From the NCBI GenBank assembly GCA_027459785.1, contig DAIDGU010000021.1, positions 1 through 54,007 of the forward strand: a stretch of DNA of 54,007 nt. The letters run 5' to 3'. The notes under the pieces are model-generated. The model did no database searches. It had not been told where the DNA came from and saw only the letters and a program-made list of their open reading frames with translations. This DNA is from Ktedonobacteria bacterium. GTDB lineage: Bacteria > Chloroflexota > Ktedonobacteria > Ktedonobacterales > JACDGC01. The stretch's first letter is position 1. The number at the start of each line of letters is the position of its first letter. Shown piece after piece: positions 25,216-32,759 of this stretch. The translations under genes were made by a program, and so were the position numbers.

Positions 25216-26700
25216 CTAGTAGCCGAAGAGCTTGAGTCCTCCCGCTTGCAGGAATTTCGCCAGCAACAGGAGCAGCGCGAAGACCCACATCGTCGCGCTG
25301 ATGGCGCGCACCTTGCCAGTGAACAGCTTCAGCAGCACGTAAGAGACGATGCCCATGAACATACCGTCCGCGATGGAATAGGTCAGCGGCATCGTGATCA
25401 GCGCCAGGAAGGCTGGCACACCCTCGGTGACATCCGTCAGATCGATTTTGACGATGGGTTCGATCATCAGGTAGCCGACGATAATCAGGACCGGCGCGGT
25501 GGCGACGCCCGGCACCAGGCCGACGAACGGCACGAAGAAGAGCGCCAGGAAGAAGAACGCCGCCACCCAGAAGGCGGTGAGGCCCGTCTTGCCGCCCTCG
25601 CCCACGCCCGACGCGCTTTCGATGAAGGTGGCGATGGTGGCGTTGCCGGTGATCGGCCCCCACATGCCGGCGGCGGCATCCACCACCAGCGCGCGGCCCG
25701 AACGCGGGAAGTTACCCTTGTCATCTAGAATGCCCAGCTTCGTCGCCAGGCCGCTGAACGTTCCTAACGAATCCATCATGTCGGTGACGAGGAAGGTGAC
25801 GAAGAACAGCAGCACCGTCCCGAAGGCGATCTTGCCGTTGAAGATCGCGGCGAAATCCATCTTCGCCACGCCCTTGCTGAAGAACGTGCCGAAGGCGGGC
25901 AGCGCCACGAAATCGCTCAGCCCCTTGGGATTGGCGATGCCGGGCAGGATGGCCCCGCGCGTGTCGGGCTTGAGCAGCGCCGTGGCCCAGGCGATGGCCG
26001 TCGTGCCGATGATGCTGAGCAAGAGCGCGCCGCGCACGCGGAAGCGCATCAACAGCGCCGTGAGGATCAGGCCGGCGAGGGCGACGAGCACGGCGGGATC
26101 ATTCAGCGGACTCAATTCCGGCAGGCCGGTGCCACCGCCGAACGGGACGACCGAGCCGGCGCTGATGGTGCTCGACGCGCTGAACTTGACGATCCCCGCG
26201 TTGACCAGGCCGATGAAAGCGATGAAAAGGCCGATGCCAGCGCCCGCAGCGAGCTTCAGGTTCAGCGGAATGCCAGTGATGATGCGTTCGCGCCACGGCC
26301 CGGAGACGATCAGCGTGAAGGCCAGGCCGTCCAGGAAAACCAGTGCCAGCGCGGCATAGACCGGGACGTGGTAGCCCAGCACGACGGTGAAAGCGAAGAG
26401 CGCGTTGTAGCCCAGGCCGGGCGCGAGCGCCCACGGCAGATCGGCCCACAGGCCCATCGCCAGCGTCGGCACGATGGCTGCGATGATGGTGCCGATGGTC
26501 AGCGCCGTCGGGTCCAGTCCAGCAGCTTGCATGATGCCGGTGTTGACGAAGATGATGTAGGCCATCGTGACGAAGGTCGTCAGGCCGGCGATGAACTCGA
26601 CGCGCGGCGTGCTGCCGCGCGTGGTGGGATCGAAGAAACGGGCGAGCCAATTCTTCGTCGTTGCGGCGGTGGTGGTATCAGGCACCGTTTGGGTGGCCAC
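25216..26700 (-). CDS. NCS2-family purine permease (AzgA-like)
   Basis: A 494-residue inner-membrane transporter with about 12-14 TM segments, expected to import guanine, hypoxanthine or adenine by proton symport. AzgA/PbuG signatures are seen: RFFDPTTRGSTPRVEFIAGL, TFVTMAYIIFVNTGIM, LPWALAPGLGYNALFAFTVV, TFLVTDMMDSLGTFSGLATK and GNATIATFIESASGVGEGGK. The GTG at 26700 is chosen because GGAGGA lies 9 nt upstream; longer frames run into the terminator hairpin of the leader. The leader holds a promoter, a guanine-class riboswitch and a terminator, so expression should fall when intracellular guanine is plentiful. That regulation supports a guanine/hypoxanthine substrate. Confidence 0.93.
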   Translation of the reverse strand: MATQTVPDTTTAATTKNWLARFFDPTTRGSTPRVEFIAGLTTFVTMAYIIFVNTGIMQAAGLDPTALTIGTIIAAIVPTLAMGLWADLPWALAPGLGYNALFAFTVVLGYHVPVYAALALVFLDGLAFTLIVSGPWRERIITGIPLNLKLAAGAGIGLFIAFIGLVNAGIVKFSASSTISAGSVVPFGGGTGLPELSPLNDPAVLVALAGLILTALLMRFRVRGALLLSIIGTTAIAWATALLKPDTRGAILPGIANPKGLSDFVALPAFGTFFSKGVAKMDFAAIFNGKIAFGTVLLFFVTFLVTDMMDSLGTFSGLATKLGILDDKGNFPRSGRALVVDAAAGMWGPITGNATIATFIESASGVGEGGKTGLTAFWVAAFFFLALFFVPFVGLVPGVATAPVLIIVGYLMIEPIVKIDLTDVTEGVPAFLALITMPLTYSIADGMFMGIVSYVLLKLFTGKVRAISATMWVFALLLLLAKFLQAGGLKLFGY

Positions 26701-26784
26701 GTGACTTGTTCCTCCAACGTAGGAATATATCAACTGATGATATATCACTCCCCGGAACGCCGCCTGCCCGCTGATTGTGCGCAC

Positions 26785-26830
26785 AAAAAACGGATGGCAG
26801 GTTCCCATCATCGAGTGAACCTACCATCCG
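26785..26830 (-). terminator. intrinsic terminator of the purine riboswitch leader
   Basis: On the minus strand a 14-bp stem with one wobble (26830-26817 with 26804-26791) is followed by six T (26790-26785). It sits 84 bp before the permease GTG and about 130 nt after the aptamer, so it can serve as the off-switch of the leader. Confidence 0.9.
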
Positions 26831-26962
26831 GGCTTTTATCCCCGTGGTGTAACAGCCGATATTGCCGTTTCACGCACAATACATGCTGCTTGCATCGCTT
26901 GGACCAGACCAAGACAGCACTCCCAGCGTCCAGCACTGGAGCGGCCCTGCGGAACCCTAGAT

Positions 26963-27044
26963 GCACTTCGACTCGTAGCCGGGCGATTCTTGGTCGCCTG
27001 GTAGAAACACCTGAGCCATATTCCCAGGCATATACGAGAAGTGC
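26963..27044 (-). promoter_or_regulatory. purine riboswitch aptamer, guanine class
   Basis: The minus strand shows the complete purine aptamer. P1 is formed by TCGTA (near 27037-27033) and TACGA (26977-26973) and extended by GCACTTC/GAAGTGC. J1/2 is TATA. P2 is CCTGGG/CTCAGG around loop AATATGG. The invariant J2/3 reads GTTTCTACC. P3 is GGCGA/TCGCC around loop CCAAGAA, and J3/1 reads GGCTAC. The C in J3/1 (position 74 in the xpt numbering) pairs with guanine, whereas adenine switches have U. The loops keep the GG and CC needed for the kissing contact. It lies just after a promoter and before a terminator and a purine permease gene. Confidence 0.93.
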
Positions 27045-27063
27045 GTCCTGAGCGGACATCTGT

Positions 27064-27093
27064 ATTTTACCATATCCAGATGGGTTTTGGCAA
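27064..27093 (-). promoter_or_regulatory. promoter of the riboswitch-permease transcript
   Basis: Minus strand TTGCCA (27093-27088), an 18-bp spacer and TAAAAT (27069-27064). Transcription would start near 27057, about 13 nt before the aptamer. Confidence 0.75.
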
Positions 27094-27178
27094 CCGCACC
27101 CGTTGACCTCGGCATCCATGCTGATGCGCTACAATATCCACAGAATCTACAGAGAATATCCCAGGAGTTCATGTTCCT

Positions 27179-27850
27179 ATGACCACTGCTGCTGTGCCGC
27201 TGGTCGTCCTCGCCTCCCTGTCGCCGCGCCGGCGGGCATTGTTGGGCCGGGTGGGTGTGCGCTTCGTCGTGCGCCCGACGGATGTAGACGAAGACGCGCT
27301 GACGGCTGCCTTTGCCAACGCGCCGGAAGATCTGGCGCTGTACCTGGCCGAACACAAAGCGGCGGCCCGCGCGGACGCGCTGCTCGTGGACGAGGCCGGC
27401 GCAGTCATCCTCGCCGCCGACACCACTGTTTTGCTGGACGATACGCTGCTGGGCAAGCCGCGCGACGCGGATGAAGCATGGGCCATGCTGCGCCGGCTGC
27501 GGGGCCGCACCCATCGCGTGCGGACGGGCGTGGTCGTGCGCGCGATGGCGACGGGAGCCGTCCTGCGGGTCGCCGTCACCACACCGGTGACGATGCGTGC
27601 TTATACCGACGACGAGATCGCGGGCTACATCGCTTCCGGCGACCCCTTCGACAAAGCCGGCTCCTATGCTATCCAGCATCCTGCCTTCCAGCCAGTCGCG
27701 CGCATCGATGGCTGTGCGACGAACGTGATCGGCCTGCCGCTCTGCGCGACGGTGGCGCTGCTGCGCGAGGCCGGCGTCCCTTGCGCCGTGCCATCGCCCT
27801 TGCCCAACGGCTGCCCGTGGGATGCTCGCTGTCGCCTCGTCCAGCCATAA
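27179..27850 (+). CDS. maf: Maf-family nucleotide pyrophosphatase
   Basis: A 223-residue cytoplasmic enzyme of the Maf/YhdE/YceF family, which hydrolyses nucleoside triphosphates (dTTP, UTP or modified nucleotides) to monophosphates and has been linked to septum control. The N-terminal LASLSPRRRALLGRVGVRF matches the conserved LAS-x-SPRR motif. The catalytic Asp region is VILAADTTVLLDDTLLGKPRD, followed by MLRRLRGRTHRVRTGV and the C-terminal GDPFDKAGSYAIQ. Length and motifs are normal. It begins divergently from the riboswitch transcript. Confidence 0.95.
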   Translation: MTTAAVPLVVLASLSPRRRALLGRVGVRFVVRPTDVDEDALTAAFANAPEDLALYLAEHKAAARADALLVDEAGAVILAADTTVLLDDTLLGKPRDADEAWAMLRRLRGRTHRVRTGVVVRAMATGAVLRVAVTTPVTMRAYTDDEIAGYIASGDPFDKAGSYAIQHPAFQPVARIDGCATNVIGLPLCATVALLREAGVPCAVPSPLPNGCPWDARCRLVQP

Positions 27851-28084
27851 AAGAAGCTGCATGGCGTGCTGCTTGCCATTTGGCATGATTTGGGGCATAC
27901 TACATACAACGCGACGCATCGCTTGCGGTGTCAAAAAATACCGTTCAGGCACGCGACATTTCACGGCAAATCTGGTATGCTATGGGGGACCGGTAGCCGT
28001 GCGCGAAGCAATGGTGCGCGCAATCATGATCTTTTCGCCGGCAAGTGCTGACGGCTTCAGGCACCGGCACAAGGGAGCACTGCT

Positions 28085-28585
28085 ATGTTGCAAGTTGAAA
28101 CGATCTTCAAGCATCTGTTGACCACCGTTGGCAAGCTGTTCCGGCGCGTCGCCATGTCTTTCCTCGTCACTTTCCTCATCGCGGCGGGCGCGACGGAAGT
28201 CGTCGCCTCTGTGCTGACCAAGCAATTCCCGCCGGCCTCGCTCACCCACGTGACCGCGGTCGTCATCGGCTTCGGCTGGGGGCTGGTCGTCGGGTTGGCC
28301 GTCGCCATCGAAGAAGGGTTGCGCGGCTTCATCGTGCTGATCGAAGAGGTTGGCAAGGCGACAGAGCAAGCTGCCGTCAAACTGGGTAAAGAGATCGGCA
28401 AAGAGGGTGGCCAACTGATTCACGCTGCTGAGCATGAAGCGCAAACGCTGGCTTCCGGCGCGGGGCGCGTGGTGCAATCAGTGGAACGCGGTGCGGTGAC
28501 GGCGGTTAAAGATGTCGCACACGTGCCGGGCGAAATCATCGGCGGCGTGGAGCAGCGTTTCGGCGGCGGCAATAATCAGGGCTAA
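28085..28585 (+). CDS. two-TM membrane protein with helical tail, paralogue 1
   Basis: A 166-residue protein; AAGGGAG precedes the ATG. Two hydrophobic helices are seen (VAMSFLVTFLIAAGATEVVA, about 22-41, and VTAVVIGFGWGLVVGLAVAI, about 57-76), then a charged amphipathic helical tail (KATEQAAVKLGKEIGKEG) ending in GGVEQRFGGGNNQG. I do not recognise the family. The next gene has the same plan: a short N-terminal helix, two TM helices separated by about 15 residues, and a Lys/Glu-rich tail with GR/GKVV and GG motifs. The two are likely ancient tandem duplicates. Confidence 0.65.
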   Translation: MLQVETIFKHLLTTVGKLFRRVAMSFLVTFLIAAGATEVVASVLTKQFPPASLTHVTAVVIGFGWGLVVGLAVAIEEGLRGFIVLIEEVGKATEQAAVKLGKEIGKEGGQLIHAAEHEAQTLASGAGRVVQSVERGAVTAVKDVAHVPGEIIGGVEQRFGGGNNQG

Positions 28586-28638
28586 ACGGTCAACGGTGTC
28601 ATCTTTGAAATTATCGGGAAAGGGACTGGTAGCAACGC

Positions 28639-29049
28639 ATGATAACACAAGACATCCGGCGGGTAGAGAGCGCGACGGGTCACATCCTACGCGCGGTCGG
28701 GCGAGCATTCATCAAAGTTTTCACAGGCTTTTTGGGCGGCGGCATCGTGGGTGCCGGCGCGGTCGAAGGTGTCTCTTACTTCAATAACGGCGATCATCTG
28801 ACGACGCTGGGCCACATCGCCGCTGGCGTTTTCGGCGTGGTGCTGGGCTATGCGGTCGCGCTCACCATCGCCGTCGGTGAGGCCATTCGCGCGCTCATCG
28901 ACGCTGGCAAAGAGGCGACCAAAGAGGCCCAGACGGTCGAAAAAACCGTCACCGGTGACGCCGGCAAGGTTGTGGGTGGGGCCGGTGGTGTCGTCGGTGG
29001 CATCGTGCAAGCCGTCGCCCACGAGGTCCAGAATATCGAGCACAAGTAA
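28639..29049 (+). CDS. two-TM membrane protein with helical tail, paralogue 2
   Basis: A 136-residue protein 53 bp after paralogue 1 and in the same direction. The first hydrophobic segment is FLGGGIVGAGAVEGVSYF and the second LGHIAAGVFGVVLGYAVALT. They are followed by ALIDAGKEATKEAQTVEKTV and a Gly/Val-rich stretch (AGKVVGGAGGVVGGIV) that could insert into or lie on a membrane. No enzymatic motif is seen. Function unknown; the tail composition recalls small stress-related membrane proteins, but that is only a resemblance. Confidence 0.6.
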   Translation: MITQDIRRVESATGHILRAVGRAFIKVFTGFLGGGIVGAGAVEGVSYFNNGDHLTTLGHIAAGVFGVVLGYAVALTIAVGEAIRALIDAGKEATKEAQTVEKTVTGDAGKVVGGAGGVVGGIVQAVAHEVQNIEHK

Positions 29050-29063
29050 ACGCGCACACAACC

Positions 29064-29087
29064 GTGGGGCGGACATTCCTGTCCGCC
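29064..29087. repeat. palindromic repeat C between convergent genes
   Basis: An exact third copy of GTGG + GGCGGACATTCCTGTCCGCC, placed 14 bp after one gene's stop and 24 bp before the convergent KGG gene's stop. As RNA it folds into a GC-rich hairpin on either strand and may protect or terminate both transcripts. Confidence 0.8.
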
Positions 29088-29111
29088 CTGATTGGGGCGC
29101 GTGAAGGTGGT

Positions 29112-29498
29112 CTAGACGGTCGGCGTGGTGGGGGTGATCGGCGTGCGGCGCTTATCGGTGCGGCGCGGCGCTTCGCCGCCCTTCTTGCCGATGGTGGAGT
29201 AATACTCCGGGCCGTGGCGGCGCTTCACTTCGTCGCCGCCCTTTTTGCCGATGGTGGCGAAAAATTCGGAGCCGTGACGCTGGCGCACGGTCTCGCCGCC
29301 CTTTTTGCCGATCTCCGCGTAATATTCCGAGCCGCGATTTTCGGCGATCATGCGACCGCCCTTTTTGCCGATCTCAACGTAAAATGCCTGGCCGTACTTC
29401 TCTTTGACACGGCGGCCACCTTTGCGGCCTGCTTCTTGGACGGTGGTGGGCGGCTTCTCCGTCGCTCCCTGACTGTTGACCTGGGTATCCTTCGCCAT
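29112..29498 (-). CDS. KGG-repeat general stress protein
   Basis: A 128-residue hydrophilic protein with five KGG-type repeats of about 20 residues: GRKGGRRVKEKYGQAFYVEI, GKKGGRMIAENRGSEYYAEI, GKKGGETVRQRHGSEFFATI, GKKGGDEVKRRHGPEYYSTI and GKKGGE. This is the KGG/GsiB-like stress-protein repeat, known from B. subtilis GsiB and plant group 1 LEA proteins and thought to protect against desiccation or osmotic stress. The ATG at 29498 follows GGAGGA by 9 nt. The same ACGTTGGAGGAACA leader precedes the purine permease gene. The repeats are nearly identical at DNA level, so the number may vary between strains. Confidence 0.88.
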   Translation of the reverse strand: MAKDTQVNSQGATEKPPTTVQEAGRKGGRRVKEKYGQAFYVEIGKKGGRMIAENRGSEYYAEIGKKGGETVRQRHGSEFFATIGKKGGDEVKRRHGPEYYSTIGKKGGEAPRRTDKRRTPITPTTPTV

Positions 29499-29843
29499 TA
29501 GTTGCTGTTCCTCCAACGTCGTGATGGTTGTGCGAGCGCGTCACGTCGGGGAATGCGCGGTGGCGCTCAGCACACGGCATTCCTTGCCTTAACGGAACTG
29601 GGTGAGGTTACGTGGGGCGTCGCTTCCCCTTGCTAGTATACTCACCACCGGAAGGAGGGGGCGTCTCGTGCCTCTCTCGACCGGCATACAACTCAGCCAC
29701 CCATCTCTTTCGCACTTGCCATGCCAATCTCAACGTTTGGCGATCCCATTCTCGACTGGATCGCGCAAATTGCTCAGATGCGGTGGTGTTGCGAGATGGG
29801 ATACACCCCATAAAGAGTGCCTGATAGCGAGGAAAACACGCAT
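29499..29843. other. divergent gap between KGG protein and response regulator
   Basis: No gene is supported. A TATACT hexamer lies at 29637-29642 without a convincing -35. The right third (29735-29843) precedes the response regulator and contains GAGG (29829-29832) as a weak ribosome site. Nothing else is recognised. Confidence 0.4.
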
Positions 29844-30563
29844 ATGGCCGCGATCCTGATCGTTGAAGACGAAAGCGATCTCAATCATCTGATCCGCACC
29901 CATCTGGAAGCCGAAGGGCATGCCGTGCGCCAAGCCTTCGACGGCCCCACCGCGCTGTGCCTGGTAGCGGAAGGCGTGCCGGATCTCGTGATTCTGGATT
30001 GGATGCTGCCGGGGATGGATGGTCTGGCCGTTTGCCGACAGTTGCGCCAGGATCACCTGATGCCGATCATCATGCTCACCGCGCGGTCCGAGGAGATCGA
30101 CCGCGTGCTGGGGCTGGAGGTTGGTGCGGACGATTACGTGCTGAAGCCGTTCAGCATGCGCGAGCTGCTGGCGCGCGTGCGCGCGATGCTGCGGCGCGTG
30201 GCGCTGGATGTGCGCCTGGCGGAGTCTGGCAGCCCAGCCGTCACCGGCGACGCCAGTATGCCGCCCGCGCCGGGTGCCGTCACACGCGGCCCGCTGCACA
30301 TCGACATCGCCAATCACGCCGTCACCCTCGCCGGCCAAGCCCTCGACCTCACGCCCAAGGAATTCGAGTTGCTGGCGCTGCTGGCAGCGCACCCCAATCG
30401 CGCTTTCAGCCGCGAATTCCTGGTCGAACGTATCTGGGGCTATCCCTACGACGGCGCGGATCGCACGGTGGATAGCCATATCGTGCGGCTGCGCAAGAAG
30501 CTAGGCGACCTGGGCGATAAGATCACCACCGTGTGGGGCGTGGGCTATCGTTTCACAGAGTGA
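29844..30563 (+). CDS. OmpR/PhoB-family response regulator
   Basis: A 239-residue DNA-binding response regulator. The receiver domain (1-118) has the acidic pair in ILIVEDESD, the phospho-acceptor Asp in VILDWMLPGMDG, the Thr of MLTAR and the Lys of VLKPFSMRELLARV. A linker of about 35 residues leads to a winged-helix domain (LTPKEFELLALLAAHPNRAF, SREFLVERIWGYPYDGADRT, VDSHIVRLRKKLGD, TVWGVGYRF). The start at ATG 29844 removes nine extra residues encoded from a GTG at 29817. No histidine kinase gene is adjacent, so it is an orphan and its signal is unknown. Confidence 0.94.
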   Translation: MAAILIVEDESDLNHLIRTHLEAEGHAVRQAFDGPTALCLVAEGVPDLVILDWMLPGMDGLAVCRQLRQDHLMPIIMLTARSEEIDRVLGLEVGADDYVLKPFSMRELLARVRAMLRRVALDVRLAESGSPAVTGDASMPPAPGAVTRGPLHIDIANHAVTLAGQALDLTPKEFELLALLAAHPNRAFSREFLVERIWGYPYDGADRTVDSHIVRLRKKLGDLGDKITTVWGVGYRFTE

Positions 30564-30714
30564 TGCTGTATGGTAGCCCAGAAATGCTCCCCCCGCCAGC
30601 CTATTTCTCCCCCGATGGTCCTACCCGTTTGCGCCCGCCGCGTCCTTGTGTGAAATAATGAGCAACCGCCCATGCTGTGGCGGATGTCGTTGAATATACA
30701 GGAGAAAGATACCC

Positions 30715-31041
30715 ATGTTGAGCAAGTCCGATCTCGTCAAACGGCTGAGCGAGAAAACCAGCGGCACGCAAAAAGAGGCAGAGACCTACCTCAATGCGTT
30801 CCTGGAAGTGGTGCGCGACGCCTTGCACAACGGCGAAGAGGTGAAGATCGTCGGTTTCGGCGCGTTTTCCGTGCAGGAAACGGCTCCCCGCGAGGGCGTC
30901 AACCCCCGCACACGGGAAAAGATCCAGATTCCCGCCGGCAAGCGCGTGAAGTTCGCTGCTGGCAAGGAATTGCAAGACGCCATCGGTGGGGATGCTGCCC
31001 AGGAAGCCGAGAAAGCGGCCCCCAAAGCTGCCAAGAAATAA
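30715..31041 (+). CDS. hup: HU-family histone-like DNA-binding protein
   Basis: A 108-residue nucleoid protein that bends and compacts DNA as a dimer. The sequence shows KSDLVKRLSEKTSGTQKEAE, the arm region GFGAFSVQETAPREGVNPRT and the RVKFAAGKEL end of the HU fold. A short Ala/Lys-rich extension (EKAAPKAAKK) lies beyond the roughly 90-residue core and may add nonspecific DNA contacts. A ribosome site (AGGAG) lies shortly before the ATG. It converges on YchF with a hairpin between. Confidence 0.95.
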   Translation: MLSKSDLVKRLSEKTSGTQKEAETYLNAFLEVVRDALHNGEEVKIVGFGAFSVQETAPREGVNPRTREKIQIPAGKRVKFAAGKELQDAIGGDAAQEAEKAAPKAAKK

Positions 31042-31070
31042 GCCGCACCCATTATGCGGCATGTTCACGC

Positions 31071-31099
31071 GCCCGCGCTGGTAGCATCCCGGCGCGGGC
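31071..31099. terminator. bidirectional hairpin between hup and ychF
   Basis: GCCCGCGC (31071-31078) pairs perfectly with GCGCGGGC (31092-31099) in the 61-bp gap between convergent genes and is followed by ATTCTATTT. A smaller hairpin GCCGCA/TGCGGC lies at 31042-31060. The U-tract is imperfect. Confidence 0.6.
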
Positions 31100-31102
31100 A
31101 TT

Positions 31103-32284
31103 CTATTTGCTGACGTTGAAGCGGAAGTGGGCGATGTCGCCATCCTGGATAATGTACTCTTTGCCTTCCAGGCGCAGTTGGCCGCGTTCGCGGGCCACAG
31201 CGAAGCTGCCGGCGGCGATGAAGTCCTCGTAGCGCGTCACCTCTGCGCGGATGAAGCCGCGCTCGATGTCCGTGTGGACCTTGCCGGCGGCGGTGGGGGC
31301 GCGGGAACCGGCCTCGACCGTCCAGGCGCGCACCTCGTCTTCACCGGCGGTCAGGAAGGTGATCAGGTTCAGCAGCCGATAGCCGGCCTGGATGACGCGC
31401 TCCGCGCCCAGTTGCGGCAGCCCCAAGGCTTCCAGGTATTCGGCGGTGTCTTCCGGCGGCAGTTCCTTCAGTTCGGCTTCCAGCTTGGCCGAAACGGCGA
31501 TGGCCTGCGTCCCCTCGCGCCGCGCCCGCGCGCCGACCTCCGCCACCGCGCGTAACTCGCCGGTCTGTGCCGCCACCAGCGCGGGCAGCGCGTCCGCCGG
31601 GGCCGCGGCCAGTTGCGCCAGCAGCGCGCCGGCATCGGCCAGCACCGTTTCCGAGACGTTGGCGACATACAGGCGTGGCTTGCTCGTCAGCAGGAACAGA
31701 TCGTTGATGGTGGCGCGCTCGCTGGGGTCGAGGTCCAGTTCCGATGCCAGCTTACCGGCTTCCAGTTCGGCCTGCACGCGCCGCAGCAGGTCCAGTTCCA
31801 CCTGATACTTCTTGTCGCCGCCCTTGGCCGCTTTCGCCGTGCGGACCATGCGCCCCTCGATGGTGGCGAGGTCGGTCAGCGTCAGCGTCGCCAGCAGATC
31901 GCTCAGGTCGCGCGCGGCATCGACGGAGCCGGCGGGGTGCGGCACGCTGGCGCTGGTGAAGCAGCGCACGATCACGGCCAGCGCGTTGGCGGCGCGGATG
32001 TGGCCCAGATATTCGTCGCTCAACCCCTCGCGCTTGGCCTCTGCGCCTGCGCTGGCCAGGCCCGCCACGTCCACGAATTCGACCGTCGCCAGTGTTTTCT
32101 TGCGCGGCTGAAAGATCGCCGCCAGGCGCTCCACGCGCTCGTCGGGGACGCTGACGACGGCCAGGTTCGCCTGCACCGTGCCGGTGGAATAGCCGCCCGC
32201 CGGCGCGCCGGCCCCCGTCAGGGCGTTGAAAAGGCTCGTTTTGCCCGCTTGGGGCAGCCCGATGATGCCGACCGTCAGTGCCAT
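31103..32284 (-). CDS. ychF: YchF/OLA1-type ribosome-associated ATPase
   Basis: A 393-residue TRAFAC P-loop ATPase of the Obg/YchF family that binds ribosomes and responds to redox stress. G1 reads GLPQAGKTS, a variant of the usual GLPNVGKST. G3 is DVAGLASAGAEAKREGLS, the G4 equivalent is NVSE (ATP-preferring NxxE) and the C-terminal TGS-like region reads VHTDIERGFIRAEV then EYIIQDGDIAHFRFNV. Length is slightly above the usual 365. GAGGAG lies 7 nt before the ATG. It is transcribed away from the tRNA-Lys gene. Confidence 0.95.
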   Translation of the reverse strand: MALTVGIIGLPQAGKTSLFNALTGAGAPAGGYSTGTVQANLAVVSVPDERVERLAAIFQPRKKTLATVEFVDVAGLASAGAEAKREGLSDEYLGHIRAANALAVIVRCFTSASVPHPAGSVDAARDLSDLLATLTLTDLATIEGRMVRTAKAAKGGDKKYQVELDLLRRVQAELEAGKLASELDLDPSERATINDLFLLTSKPRLYVANVSETVLADAGALLAQLAAAPADALPALVAAQTGELRAVAEVGARARREGTQAIAVSAKLEAELKELPPEDTAEYLEALGLPQLGAERVIQAGYRLLNLITFLTAGEDEVRAWTVEAGSRAPTAAGKVHTDIERGFIRAEVTRYEDFIAAGSFAVARERGQLRLEGKEYIIQDGDIAHFRFNVSK

Positions 32285-32429
32285 AGCCGCGCTCCTCTAG
32301 CTGTATCTGATGTGGTTGGTGAATGTGCGCCAATCGCCCGTCTCATGCATCCGTAACGCTGTAGTATAGCCCGTGGCACCGCGCAGGATCAAGCCGCGCC
32401 ATGTCCCTGGCTTGCCTTCATGTCGCCAT

Positions 32430-32459
32430 TTGACATGCGCCCCCCTGATGCGATATACT
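32430..32459 (+). promoter_or_regulatory. promoter of tRNA-Lys
   Basis: TTGACA (32430-32435), an 18-bp spacer and TATACT (32454-32459), about 10 bp before the mature 5' end. Integration downstream leaves it intact. Confidence 0.8.
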
Positions 32460-32469
32460 GCTGATGCGC

Positions 32470-32549
<80 letters not shown>

Positions 32550-32759
32550 CTCGTGACAGCGGTAGTAATCCGCTCTGTGCCTAGTCCTGAGACTGGCAAA
32601 CAGAGAATGAGAATACTCACCGCTGTTTGTCGTGTCTCCCATTCATGGCCCTGGTGAACATGCTGACTTGCCGATCTTGCATCTGGTAGGTACACCAACA
32701 AACTGTATCTTCCAACCGGAACGCGAAGGCTACCACCAGGCAGAAACGGAGCGATCACG

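Noticed and set aside
26957..27964. 335-codon minus-strand frame over the riboswitch and maf
   Set aside because: It runs through the aptamer, the promoter and the antisense of maf; no family.
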